Assembly: GCA_021018995.1 (NCBI GenBank)
Contig: CM037590.1
Coordinates: 104,533,097-104,597,096, forward strand
Direction of reading: 5' to 3'
Origin: Chloranthus sessilifolius
Lineage: Eukaryota; Streptophyta; Magnoliopsida; Chloranthales; Chloranthaceae
Length of the DNA: 64,000 bases
Part shown: positions 35,570 through 47,051 of the stretch, in pieces
Position numbering within the stretch: the first letter of the stretch is position 1
Layout of the letters: the number at the start of each line of letters is the position of its first letter
Notes under the pieces: model-generated
What the model was told of the DNA's origin: nothing
Database searches by the model: none
Seen by the model: only the letters and a program-made list of their open reading frames with translations
Program-made: the position numbers and the translations under genes

Positions 35570-35857
35570 CCCAACTTCCTTGGTGAGTGTGGAGTTACAA
35601 ATTTGAAAGGAAATACCAGGAGCTGAGTCTAACCCTAAAAGTTAGGGTTCTATTTAATGGAACGCGCAAAGGATCTCAAGAGCTCTAAACAGGGGGCAAC
35701 TATTAATGGGAGCTTGAAGAACAAGAATCATGAAGTTTGAAGTGAACAATGATCTGGGGACAGGGTGTTAAAGGAGAGAGGTGGAGAGGAGTGGGAGCTA
35801 GGGTTTCGCTGGTAAGAGAGGAAAGAGAAAGCAGTAAGGAAAAGCAGCGCGGGGTGA

Positions 35858-36056
35858 GATTTAAATATCGCAAAGATCGGCGTGCTTTGGAAACGTCCGC
35901 CCGTTGGTTGAGAATGAATGGGTCGCGAGATTAGATGTTCCTTGAAACTGCGCGATGCAGCCCACCCAGTTCTTTGAAACTCGCGACAACACAACAAAGT
36001 AGTTCCTTATGAACTGCGCGAGATGGGACCAAACTCATTATTCAGAACCCCGCGAT
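35858..36056 (-). promoter_or_regulatory. Possible internal promoter of ORF2 in element B
   Basis: The LTR motif recurs here: TCGCGAG (35922), TGCGCGA (35949), TCGCGA (35981), TGCGCGAG (36015), CCGCGA (36049). On the - strand this cluster precedes a TATA-like ATATTTAAATC (35858-35868), which lies about 290 bp before the ORF2 start at 35569. The arrangement copies the LTR promoter. Inference only. Confidence 0.4.
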
Positions 36057-36427
36057 GGCTTAATCGAGGCAGAATTCACTCACCCACTAGTCCGCTGTTT
36101 GGCCCTTATCAAAGGGGTGGATTCTCTTACAGACACTCTTCCAGGGACACCCCTAATCATTATAAAGCATTCACAATTCTTATACTCTCAAGGCAAGAAA
36201 GTCACACGTCACGCAAAGCATTCAAATCATCATGCAATCACTTAAAATTATCACACAGGGGAAGTTGGTATCAAAGTAGGCATTAAAGCACTAAACTCAA
36301 ATTCCAACAAGATTTCAAACTATTCCTACAAACTGTAAAGTACATATTATACAACGATGCACAGTTCTTATCATCAATTTAATGAAAGATCCCCTTCAGG
36401 TTCTGAGGATCCTTCACCAATCAAAAA

Positions 36428-37907
36428 TTAGCCCTTGGGATTAACCACTGGTTGACTGGGCAACCTTCCCTCTTCTCTTTTGGCTAGGGTGTTCGCTAGT
36501 TGTCCTATCTGCTCCTCTATCTTCTTGATGCTCTGACCATGAGAGTTCACAGTCTGAGCCAAGGAACCCAAGTTTTGCAATGAAGCCAAGACTTGGTCCT
36601 CGAAGGAAGTATTTCTTTGTTGAGAAGGGGGTAGAACCAACTGATTTTGCTGCTGATGGGGCTACTGGTGGTGCTGAAAGGTAGACCTCGGGGCATGCCC
36701 TTGATTGAACTGTTGCTATGGCCTTTATGGTAAAGCCAACATCTGCTGGGGCTGCATGTAGTTATCTTGCTTCCACCTCAGATTTGGGTGGTCTCTCCAT
36801 TGGTAACGACATTTTGGTCTTTGGTATTCATATATGGTCTGTTGTAGCCCCAGTTGTTGCTAGCCGTAGACGGACAACATGTTCCAACATTAATTGAAAT
36901 TGCCTGATGGACATTCCTCCACTATGTCTTTGTGGGGTGGCATATCGGACATGCCTCCACATGAGCAGCCCTTCGGTTGCATCACGATCAATAATTTATC
37001 AAACTTCATAGAGAGGTTTGCCATCTGCATTGTGAGGTCATCATAAATTTTCCTTTGGATCCGAGCAGGCCCCACCTTTGCATCAGATTCCTGATGAGTT
37101 CTTGCCAGGGATGGCTTTTGAAAAGCATTCTCACTAATCACCTCAAACAATTCCCATGCCTCCTCAGCAGTCTTGTGCATGTAGGATCCACCACAAGAGG
37201 CATCGACCATATCTCTGTTTTTCTCATCAATCCCATTGTAGAAGCTTTGTACAAGCTGCCACTCAGGGATCTTGTGGTGGGGGAATTGTTTGAGCATCTC
37301 TTTAAACCTATCCCAGGACTGGTTAAAATCCTTAGTTGGGGATTGAGAAAACGCAAGAATCTCTTTCCTCAGCTGGCTAGTTTTGGTCTCAAGGAAGAAC
37401 TTGGTTAGGAATCTGGTCTGCAGGTCTTTCAATGAAGCAATGCTATTGTTGGGAAGAGTGGCCAACCAGGTACTGGCCCTATCCTTCAGAGAGAAGGGAA
37501 AGAGTCTGAGCTTAGTAGCCTCAGGTCCCAAACCAGTGATATTAAAAGTGGTGCACAAGGCCAAGAACTGGTCAATATGCTTGTAAGGGTCTTCTTTGCT
37601 AAGCCCATGGAAAGCTAGCAGCATCTGGATGATTGAAGTTTTTATCTCATAATTCACCTGAACATCAGGGAATTGAATGCTATAAGGGGAGTTGTAGTCA
37701 TCCGGAGCATTCAACTCCTTGAGGGTTACAGGTGTTCTTCACCCATAGTTCTTGTGTGATTTCACAGGGCTCTCCTGTGGTGTGCCTGTCTCTTCTAAGT
37801 CTCATTCCCCTTTCTAACTCAGGGTTTAGAGGCTCTAAAGTAGGGCTGAGGGATCTCCTCCCTAGCATACAAGCACACCCACAGCAAGGAAAGCTTCTTG
37901 CAAGCAC
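36428..37907 (-). pseudogene. gag of element B (mostly intact, frameshifted)
   Basis: On the - strand frame 37907-37698 holds LEPLNPELERGMRLRRDR, matching element A's gag N-terminus. Frame 37714-36890 is a 274-residue open stretch with the Gag core: HIDQFLALCTTFNITG, RLFPFSLKDRASTWLATL, FNQSWDRFKEMLKQFPHH, MVDASCGGS. It ends with a cysteine/histidine region CSCGGMSDMPPHKDIVEEC, like a worn zinc knuckle. Frame 36640-36428 is the C-terminal part (QIGQLANTLAKREEGRLPSQP). Frame changes occur near 37705 and 36890-36640. This is the retrotransposon gag family and gives the particle/RNA-binding protein; no pol follows. Confidence 0.9.
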
Positions 37908-38234
37908 ATTGCAAAAGAATACTTGTACACAAAAAAATTTATCTAACTATTTTACAGCTATCCAAAGAATACATTTAAACTATCCTAGATATTGCTGGAA
38001 AAATTGTTAAAAAGAAAGATAGACAGAGCTTTAAGGTCAGAGAGTTTGTAAACAGAGGTAGCTACGCTCCAATTGCAGTCCAACTATCCTTCACTGCTGC
38101 TGTCCAGATCTGCAAGAAAGATTCACAATTATATCAGCAGAATCAATTATTCACATGTATAAAGAACACTAAGAATACAAAAACTAAGGGTCTACTATTA
38201 GATCATCTACTCCCCGGCAACGGCACCAAAAACT
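37908..38234 (-). other. Leader and primer binding site of element B
   Basis: The - strand sequence TGGTGCCGTTGCCGGGGA at 38211-38228, next to the LTR, is a near-perfect tRNA-Asp-type primer site. The rest of the leader shows no coding sequence. Confidence 0.8.
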
Positions 38235-40673
38235 TGTTGTTCTCCAAGTGTGCTTCGCTTATTGGTTGGTGGTGAAAGTAATTTAAAAATTAAAAAAAAA
38301 TAGAATAAAACAGGGGATGAATCAGCACAACTCGGAAATCCTAGACCTGCAAGATACAGGGTCCTTTCTAGCAAGTTTTGATAAGTAAGAGTTTGTCCCA
38401 CAGGGAAAGGTGATCTAAGGCTCCAAGGGAGCCGTCTCTAGTAGTCCCTCCAGATCTGTCTACAAATCTGGCAGTCCTAAAAGGAGGGGAGTTTAAGGTC
38501 ACTTATTCTAAGTATTCTAATAACTAAATTACAGAAAGGATTGAGAGGATGGATGGAGTGTGGAAAATAATTATCAAAAGGTGAGAAATATGTTATTGAG
38601 CCAAGGTCAGAGGAGTTTTGTAACTCAGATTTAGATCTGATGTTATAGAAATCCTGTCCAGAGGCTACATTATCACCTCTGAGGAGAAAGGATCCAACCC
38701 ATCTCTCACGCCATGACTCCACCCTTAGGGCTATAACACATCCACTTGAATGGTCAGACTATCCCATAGAGAGCCACTATCCGAGGATGGGTCAACATAA
38801 CAAATAAATTATTACGGCACTATATCATCCGGGCTACCATTTCAAGAATCCATAGAACCTCAACCTCTAAAGTTCCATATGTGGGGCTAAATTTGAAAAC
38901 CATGATAGCCTGCACATAGAACCGACAAGCGATTGAGTACAACCTTCGATCCAGCTGTCCATTGCTTGAGAGAGGCTACAATGGTCCAATCACCAGCCTA
39001 CAATCTCTATAACCATATCAGATCCGACGTCTGATGGCAGATCTATACAAATATGGGAGAGTTTGCTCATGCAATCTCCTCACCTACAAGCTCGGTGAAA
39101 AGAAGAAGGATCCATCTTGGATCGGTGGATCGAATCACCCTAAGGCTATAATCTATCCACTTAAATGGTCACAGACTATCCCAGAGGTTATCCTCCTCGG
39201 AGCCCAAAACAAAACAAGATTATATCAGCTACCACCATGTTCACCAGTGCTCAAGCTCATGGGGATTTTCTAGTAGGTCCTGTGGTGGGGCTAAGGGAAG
39301 ACCATGATAGCCTGCACACAGTCACTTGGATCTGAGTGGCCCTTAAAATCAGTCCTCCATTGCTTTGAAACAAACAGCCAAGGCAATGGGAGATCACAAT
39401 TCAAATAAACAACAATCCCACAGTACAAATCCTATTGCAAAACTTCCATTAATCTAACTCAAATACATATACAAAGTCATAGCCTGAATTCTTTGGACTA
39501 TGGAGAGAAGAAAAGAAAAAGAAAAAGAAAAACTACTTACTGCTAAAAAGAAAGAGAAAAGAAAAGCGATCTGAGATAGGTTCCCAGATACCTAAACCTA
39601 AGCTAGGCCTGGGTATATATAGCAGTGGGGTGGTGGCACATTAGGGTTAGGAAACCCTAATTTTAACGATGCCACGTGACCTTATACTGATCCTTGGATG
39701 CCTTGGGGCGTGTGCACAGAGATTTGAGCGTGGGAGTGCGTGCCCTAATCACTGGAAATTTTCAAAATGCCCTCTGCTGAAGAGATGGAAGTTTAGGTTC
39801 AGAGCCTCGCTAGGTAGCTGTAGTTTCCCAGACTTGTCACGTGGTAGCTCATTGCTCTTCGCTAGGATGATTTGACACTGAAGCTTCAGCCGTCGCGAGG
39901 TTGCCTTGGTTTGCTCTTCAGGCAGTTGCGCGGTAGAGAGTTGAGCTCTCGCTAGGTTGGAGTTCACGAGGTTGAATAGAAAACACAGTCTCAAGCGTTG
40001 TGAGGTTGCAATTCAAGCAGTTGCGCGGTAGATTAGTCTTCGCTGGGCAGCAGCGCGAGAACTGCGCTAGCTCTTCTCTTTACTTGGACCTCGCGAGTTA
40101 CCTCGCGAGGTTCTTTTGAGTTCTAAACTATGCGAAGTTCTTTGTCTCACTCACTCTTCTCGAGCTTGGCTTTGCCTTCGCCAGGATGCTTTCTTTCTTG
40201 AATGGCGCGCAAACTACGCGAGGCGTTCTTCTTCTGAGAATTGTACCCCGCGGCGACTGCGCGACAGCTGCGCGAGGAATCATCTGAAGCTCTCTCTCCT
40301 CAGCTGTCTTAAGCGAACTTCACGAGATTGAGAGAGGTCTGCTTTGAACTGCGCGACACTGAGCGATGTGTTCTACTCTTGAGCTTCGCGAGAGCTGCGC
40401 GAAGTTGAGTTTCTGAAGCTCCTCAGTCATTCATCTGTGCGAGAGGTTGCTTGTAAAGCCTTGGGAAGCTCAGCTAATCTGCGCGAGGCTTCAAAGTTCA
40501 TTCTTGCTGAGGGGCATCTAGTGCCAAAGCAGGCTCCATAACAGGATTTTTGGCCTTATTTTACTACTGATTATTTCCTGAACAAAACACTTAAGACGAG
40601 TTTATTAGGTGGCTAAGGGTCTAATCAAAGGTTAAGTTAAGGGGTGAAAAGTGGTACTTTTCAGGTCTTTACA
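38235..40673 (-). repeat. Element B 5' LTR (promoter copy)
   Basis: Direct repeat of 27527-29993. The TATA box on the - strand is at about 39611-39622. The CGCGA motif array upstream (about 39840-40490) has more intact CpG sites than the other copy and a local rearrangement at about 40017-40080. Confidence 0.95.
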
Positions 40674-40678
40674 GTACA

Positions 40679-41177
40679 TAAGGTCACACCCTTTTTTCGC
40701 GATAGGGTTAATGGCATAGAGTTTGGCGAGGTTTAGGCCAACCTCTCTTCTCATTAATTTTTGTCGACGCGTTGGGGGAGAACTAGGAGGGGTAGGGGGA
40801 TGGACTTCCGTAACGGTTGTCTCACCAGGGATTCGAGTCTTTTGAATGTGGCCTGTGTTCAATACATTATCATGAGTGGTTGGTATGCTCACCACGTAAT
40901 CATGAGCGATTGCTATGCTCACCACGTAATCCGTATCTATCTCCTGGAGGGGCGCATCAGCGTATATACAGACGATGGAGTCCTTATATGGAAATTTGAC
41001 GTATTGATGGTATGTGGATGCGATGGCCTTCATTGACTCTAGCTATTTTCCTTCCTAAAATGAGATTATATGTACTAGCGAAATCAGAAACATAGAAGGT
41101 AACGTCTTTCGTTACAGGTCCGAGGTGAACATATAGCTTGATAGTTCCTTTGACAAAGCTATGCGACCCATCATAAG
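40679..41177 (-). pseudogene. Element C pol, right of element B
   Basis: The - strand frame 41033-40679 (FPYKDSIVCIYADAPLQEID, then LAKLYAINPIAKKGCDLMY) is the linker after protease and joins the frame ending at 27526 on the other side of element B. Stops lie on both sides. Confidence 0.65.
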
Positions 41178-42134
41178 CTATGAGTGACAGTGCGGAGGGC
41201 CTGACATCCTGCTCCGTGTATTCGAGCATTTTAACGTGGTGAGAGGGCAGATGTTAAATCCTGCTCCTATGTCAATGAGTGCGTGTGGTATGGAGAATCC
41301 TCTAATTATGACTGTAAGATATATGGGGGCCGCACTCCCGCGGAGTGACTCTTTAGGCATGTCATCATCCATAAAAGTGAGTGCCGGAGGATGCGCCATG
41401 ACCGAAGGGATTTGATGAAGCTCATCTAGGGTTGTATCCTCATCCGCTTGCATGCCTTCAAGTGTCCTTATCAACAACCGATGATGGTCAGGTAATTTCT
41501 TGATGAGTTCTAGTATGGATATCTGGGTCAAGATCTTCTGGAGATGCTGTAGAAGGTCATATTCTTGCCTTGGCTCGAGTGTAATTTTTTTGCCTGGCCG
41601 ATGGGCCTTAGGTGCGGGTGGTTGGAATGGTTGAGGTGCAGGAGTTGGTGGAGTGATAATGTGAGGTGGGGGAAGCAAGTTAACTTCTCTTTCTCTCACA
41701 TTCCCCTTTGGTGGTTGTGCATTCATGAAATCCTTATTTTGAGAGAAAAGCGAAGGCGGGTAATCGGTTCCAAATTTGAGAATCGGGCAAGTCGATTGTT
41801 GACCCAACCTCGTGCGGCTTGAAGCGGATGTATTTATAAAATGGTTGAAATTTGAGGTTGGAACGCGTACCTGAATGGTGCCGCTCCAAGGTGGGAGGTA
41901 CTGTGTGTAATCTTCCTCTTCTAGGAAAGCAGAGACCAGCGTCTCGCACGGATCAGGATGTTCTTCTGGCTTGCTTTCTTCTAGATTTAGCGAACGCTCA
42001 ATGGTTATTTCGTTGTCTCGGCTTGGAGTCTTTCGGGTGACACTTTCTACCCATGCAACAATTTGGGCTGTAGTCTGGAGAGCATGATCTCCATACTCGG
42101 ATTCAGAATCGGACAAAGGGAGCGGTAATGGCAT
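41178..42134 (-). pseudogene. Protease region of element C
   Basis: An open 318-residue frame on the - strand runs from a proline-rich gag-protease linker to the protease start. It has SIPHALIDIGAGFNICPLTTL, where the Asp of DIGAG stands in the active-site position normally DNGS/DTGA. A frameshift then leads to frame 41229-40984 with SFVKGTIKLYVHLGPVTKDV and LILGRKIARV, the flap and conserved C-terminal Ile-Leu-Gly-Arg motif. The enzyme would process the polyprotein. The order gag-protease-RT is as expected for Ty3/gypsy. Confidence 0.8.
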
Positions 42135-42395
42135 TGGTTCAGGATTTGGAGGGGTTGGAGGTTCTAGCGGGTGACTACGGGGGAGTGGTCTCCTAGCCCT
42201 AAAGGAATGGACTCGTATCTAAGTGAATTTTGGATAAGGAGGTGGATTCGGCGGGGCGATGCAAATGGTCAGGGCCGAGGAATGTGAGGGTGAAGGATCT
42301 CTCACTGGTGGGGAGAAAGTAGCCGAGGGTTGATTGCAAGTGATTAAGGTGGAAGGTTGGAAGGGGGATCGACTGGAGAGATCTACGGTGGTGAC

Positions 42396-44174
42396 CTAAG
42401 CTGCTGTTGCTTGGTTGTGTTTGAGCATGAGATTATTAACGATCCCTAAATTTTGTTGGGGTTGGTTATTATTAGGGTTAGGATTCCTAAGCGCTTCCCA
42501 ATCAATCTGACTTCGGTCATTCAGGTTATAGATTACGTCCCTGAGGAACCAGCAGTCTTCTAGGTTGCGTCCCGCGTATCGATGGAAGGTATAATATTTA
42601 CTATAGTCTAGATTCATCGGACATGGGTGGGATCTTTCTTAAGAGAATCGGAGGAGATTTTGAGTGTTAAGGAGATGGAAGATGTTGGGAATCGTATCCG
42701 ATAAAGGGGGATAGTGTTCCCGCCTCGACTGGTAGGGGCCTCTGGCTGGGTTAAAGTTCTGCGGTGGGGACACACTATTGTAATTCGACATGTGGGCCGG
42801 CCAATTCTACGTCATGTTCTGATTCTGGTAGGTATTGGGATATTGATTTCTATTCTGATACTAGCCTAATTCTGGTTTTGGTTTGCATATCTTTGCTGAT
42901 TAATGCCTTGATTTCCGTTCGTGTATCATTGCTGATTTTGATTTTGCCCGAAGTTTCACAGGTGGAAATTTTCGTTTCCAGAGTTTTATCCTTGATTAAT
43001 AATGGTGTTGACCTATTCGATTCCTAAGGCTTTCTTATTATTTTTCAATTTTGATTCGCTGGAAGAGCTCACTTTCGATGTGACTATGGACAGAGCAAGG
43101 TCTCCGCCTTTAATGTTCACGCTAGTCGAGATGATCGGGAGTGGAGTGCAGTGAAGTCGGGGCAATCACTTATGACAAGTGCGCTCTTTAATAGTTCTCT
43201 AGTGTTATCGATGATAATGTCCACTTAATCCTTCTCTTTCATTGAAGTACCGATCCTAGTAGCGAGTTATCTCCATCTGGTGATGAAGTTGGTTAATTCT
43301 TCATCAGGTCCTTGCTTTGCTGCCATTAGATCGCTAAGACTGACTGTCTCTTGGATCAAGTGTTTGTATTGGTCAAGGAATTGATCGACTAATTCATCGA
43401 AGGTTTCTATCTTATAAAGTGGGAGTCTCGCAAACCAATCTAAAGCTTCTCCTTCTAATGAGCATTAGAAATAGTGAATGAGAAGTCCTTGATTATCACG
43501 TATGGGTCGGCAATCATTACAAAAGAGGTCCAAGTGATGATTCAGATTTCCCGTGCCATTATATTTGATAAATTTCGGTGGCTTAAATCCTATTGGTAAA
43601 TTAAACTCGACGTCTCGGCAAAATTTGTCGAATCCGAATGAGTGATCGAGGCGCTCTCTCTTGGCCATGTACTCATCGAGCATTTTAGGGAGATCTTCGA
43701 TTTTAACGGTGTTGTCATTTGGAGCGCCAGTGAGAAAACCTTATCTAAAGAGTCATTATTGAAGAATGTGTGGGCAGGTTGTCTCAATGGTGAGGCGTGG
43801 GCTGACACCATGCTCGGGGTAGGAGGCCTCTCTTGTCGCTCTTGCTCTTCTGAAAATTATCGTGACCTAATGGTTTCATATGCGGCAGCCAACCCTCGAA
43901 GAAATTCCTTGGAGTCATCATCTCCTCTTTGTATTCTTTGAATACTGAGTTCTACGATCTGTTGAGCGGTGAGGTTTTGTCCGGTGTTACCATCTCTCCC
44001 ATTATGATTGTTACCGGTGTGTGGAGTAGAGAAGGGATTTTCTTACTCGTCGGCCATGTTAATCCCAGGTTGTCGTGGGCTGGAATTATGAAATGGTTCT
44101 TCTTCATACGTGGGGTTGTTATGATATCCCCACAATGGCGGGTCTCCTGAACTCACTCTTTGTGTACCAGACAT
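42396..44174 (-). pseudogene. gag of element C (broken)
   Basis: The likely start is at 44174 (MSGTQRVSSGDPPLWGYHNN), followed by a stop after MADE. The N-terminal part (to about 43600) is low-complexity and acidic. Frame 43683-43465 holds FNLPIGFKPPKFIKYNGTGN, the Tat Gag entry motif before the capsid core. Frames with stops follow to 42620. Frame 42617-42396 has KYYTFHRYAGRNLEDCWFLRD, a Tat zinc-knuckle-like C/H region (cysteine only at DCW), then NPNPNNNQPQQ. Broken by several stops and frameshifts. Confidence 0.82.
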
Positions 44175-44193
44175 CTCGAGTCTTTGACGAAGA

Positions 44194-44197
<4 letters not shown>

Positions 44198-44230
<33 letters not shown>
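44198..44230. repeat. TA microsatellite before gag of element C
   Basis: About sixteen TA dinucleotides lie some 25 bp upstream of the gag start codon on the - strand. Confidence 0.95.
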
Positions 44231-44232
<2 letters not shown>

Positions 44233-44439
44233 GAATCTAAATGATACGATAGAAAGAAAAATAGGGAGATAAGATGAAAACTAACTATCTAGAAAAAGAG
44301 TTTACAAAAGTGTCCCATCGCGATTGCCAGTCTGTTGGTGCGCGCTTTTTCTGGGTTCCTCTCAATCCCCATTGAATCAGTGGCTCCAATTCTATCCAAA
44401 TTGGGTGTTTGGAATGTTAAAAATAAAAGATTTTTTAGG

Positions 44440-44468
44440 AAGGTTCCTAGTTTGTTGTGATCGCCAAC
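44440..44468 (-). other. Primer binding site region of element C
   Basis: Right after the LTR, the - strand reads GT then TGGCGATCACAACAAACT. TGGCGA fits the start of primer sites common in Tat elements, but the remainder does not match those I know, so the priming tRNA is unclear. Confidence 0.5.
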
Positions 44469-47051
44469 TGCAGATATTTAACGACGCTGCAACACGTCAA
44501 TGATCATGCTTTAAAGCGGGTATAGGTTACTTCTTTACTAAATCATCCGCCTGCGAACGTCAGCAGCACTGTCTTTTCTTATAATTTAGATAGTTTAATT
44601 TTCCTTCCCTTCCCCTGTTATTATTGTAGTTTTGATCAGTTTAGACTTCCCCATTCTGCTATGAGTTTAGTTATATAAGTTTATTCTAATTCTATTAAGA
44701 GTCTAGTTAATTTTTACTATTCCTATCCTTATTGAAAGTCTAATTAATTAAGTGTCCTAATCCCATTAGAAGTTTGATTAATTTTAGTCTCCTAATCCCA
44801 TTAGAAGTCTAGTTGTGATCAGGTTTCCTAATTGTACTAGGGGTGCACATGTAGTAGTTCTGGTGAAACTCTAATTGAATCGAGCATGCTAGTTATACTG
44901 AAATTCAAATTTGAGCAAGTATGCTAGTTGTATACTAATTAAATCAAGTATAATAGTCTTACCAGAATTCTAATTGAAATAGAGAACTAATTTTACTAAA
45001 ACTCTAATTTAAGCAATGAATTAATCAAACTGAAAGTCTAATTAGAGCAAATAACCTAATTTTGCTAAAATTATAATTAAATCAATGAATTAACTATACT
45101 AAATTCTGATTAAAAATAAAGGAACTTATTTGACTAGAATTATGATCAGAGCAATAAATTAATTATACTAAGATTCTAATTGAAATAAAAGGATTGATTA
45201 CTGATACTGGGGTCTAATAAAGAGAGGAATTAACCATGCTAGAATTATCTAATTAAAATAAAGGAACTAATTTTATTGGAGTTCTAATCGAAGCAATTAT
45301 TTAATTGAAATAAAGCATGTAAATTGACTATACTAAAATTCGAAGAAGAAATTATGGAACTGATATTATAATTCTAATTAAAGCAACTAAGTAATTCTTA
45401 AAAAAAGGGGTTTGGGCCCGCTATGCTAAGGAGGATTGGCCTCGTTCTTGAGTACCCTCCGTAAGCTCCCTTGGGTAAATCGGGTGGCTGAGATTAAAGA
45501 TAAACTGGATTCACGATGATAAAATAATATTTTTAAATTTTTCAGAGTCGATTTCGGAGTAATAATTATGAATTAAATTATGAACTAGAATTATAGAAAC
45601 TAAAATTAATATTTAAGATTTTTGGAGGTATTAAAATAGGGAATTAAAACCATAATTTAAAATTTTAGAACTGAATTCGAGTCCTAAATAAAAAAATCAA
45701 GCAGTATGATTAAGGACTGGTTCTAAAGTCTAAGACCTAGAAACAGAAATTAATGATAGGACTAGTGATTAAGATTTTAGAACGGAATTAAAGCCTAGGA
45801 TCAGTGCATCAGACCGTCGGATTAAGCACTGGCTCTAGAAACAAAGGACTAGAACAAGATATAGAGAATTACAATCCAAAAAGGGTGCTACGGTCTAAGA
45901 CTGAAAATTAAAACCTATAATTAAAACTAAGAGAAATATCCTAAGTCTAAAACTAAGATTTTTACCTGCGGGGAGAAATCATCAGAGATTCGAAGCTTGA
46001 ATATCAAAATCATGGTTAGGTTGTTCTATGTGCTCATTCTCGGAGTTCTCTGGTTTCGAAATCCCAAAAAAAAATCCATTCTCTCTCAAAAATTGTCAGC
46101 CTCTCCCGGGGCGAATTAGAAAAAAATATTTTATAAATTTTTCTCCAATTAAATGCCCTGTTTTAGGTGTTTAATCAAATTACGTGCCGGTCTCCCGGTG
46201 CATAATCGCTTTGCATCGGTCACCGACTCAGTGAGCGACCGGCTGACTTGCTCAGTGAGTTTCCTAGTCCTAATAGCATTAGAACTAATTGTGCACCCAT
46301 TTTGGGGTGCGTAATCCAATTAAGTGTCACTCTCGAAATGTTTATTCAAGGAAACTTAGGGATCAAGGATGATCAAGGCTGGGCGCAGGCCAATTGCGTG
46401 CCGGTGATGTGGTGCTCAATCCAATTGCGCATCTCATGTCAAACGCGTGATCGAGTCTCGAGGTGGTATGGGAAAAAGAAGTCTAGTCTGAGATGGGACT
46501 GATTGCGCGCTTGTGATTTGGCGTGCAATCAAATTGAGCGCTTGGTTTTAGGTGCTTAATTCAGAGTTGTCCGGGTCGGGCTTGAAATGTCAGACTATTA
46601 TTTCAGCCTGCATTTCAACTATATACTATTATTTCAGTATAGAGTCTCCCTACATTATGATCTAAGCCACAGAGCTATTATTTTAGCTTGTGTTCAATCA
46701 TGTACTATTATTTCAGTGCATGGTTCCCACGTCGGGGGTATGGGGCCTAAGCCACAACACTATTATTTCAGCATGTGTCCAGCCATATACTATTGTTTCA
46801 GTATATGGTCCCACATTAGTGTTAGGGGTCTGAAATGCGAGACTATTGTTTCAGTCTACATTCTGACTATATACTATTTTTTCAGTATATAGTCTCCCTA
46901 TGTCGGGATCTGAGCCACAAAGCTATTGTTTCAGCCTGTGCTCAGTCATGTACTATTGTTTCAGTGTATGGTTCCCACGTCGAGGTTATGAGGTCAAAGG
47001 TTGACTGAACAAATTTATATATTTTGAGAGGGCAAAATAGGGGTGTCTACA
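44469..47051 (-). repeat. Element C 5' LTR
   Basis: This 2583-bp LTR starts TGCAGATATT and ends GTGTCTACA. On the - strand it begins TGTAGACACCCC, the same start as element D's LTR. Positions 45901-47051 match the left fragments at 1-1012 and 12704-12862. The hairpin array is at about 46584-46985. The TATA box of the left copy is altered here (about 46131-46140). Much of the part between 44600 and 45420 is a degenerate AT-rich repeat around CTAATTGAAGTC-like words. Confidence 0.9.
46584..46985 (-). repeat. Hairpin array in the 5' LTR of element C
   Basis: Same units as 704-1012. The first hairpin pairs GAAATG (46584-46589) with CATTTC (46611-46616), while a later hairpin of the other LTR pairs GAAATA with TATTTC, a two-sided change that keeps the stem. 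The constant apical CTATTRTTTCAG is present in almost every hairpin. Confidence 0.8.

Larger units (their letters stand above)
27527..40673 (-). mobile_element. Element B: Athila-like LTR element with gag and ORF2 but no pol
   Basis: Long LTRs at 27527-29993 (2467 bp) and 38235-40673 (2439 bp) are bounded by TG and CA and flanked by the 5-bp duplication GTACA (27522-27526 and 40674-40678). On the - strand the order is primer site (38211-38228), gag (37907-36428), ORF2 (35569-31868), 3' UTR and polypurine tract (29994). No RT, RNase H or integrase sequence is present, so B must have been moved by proteins of another element, most simply an autonomous Athila. It sits inside element C pol. Confidence 0.93.
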
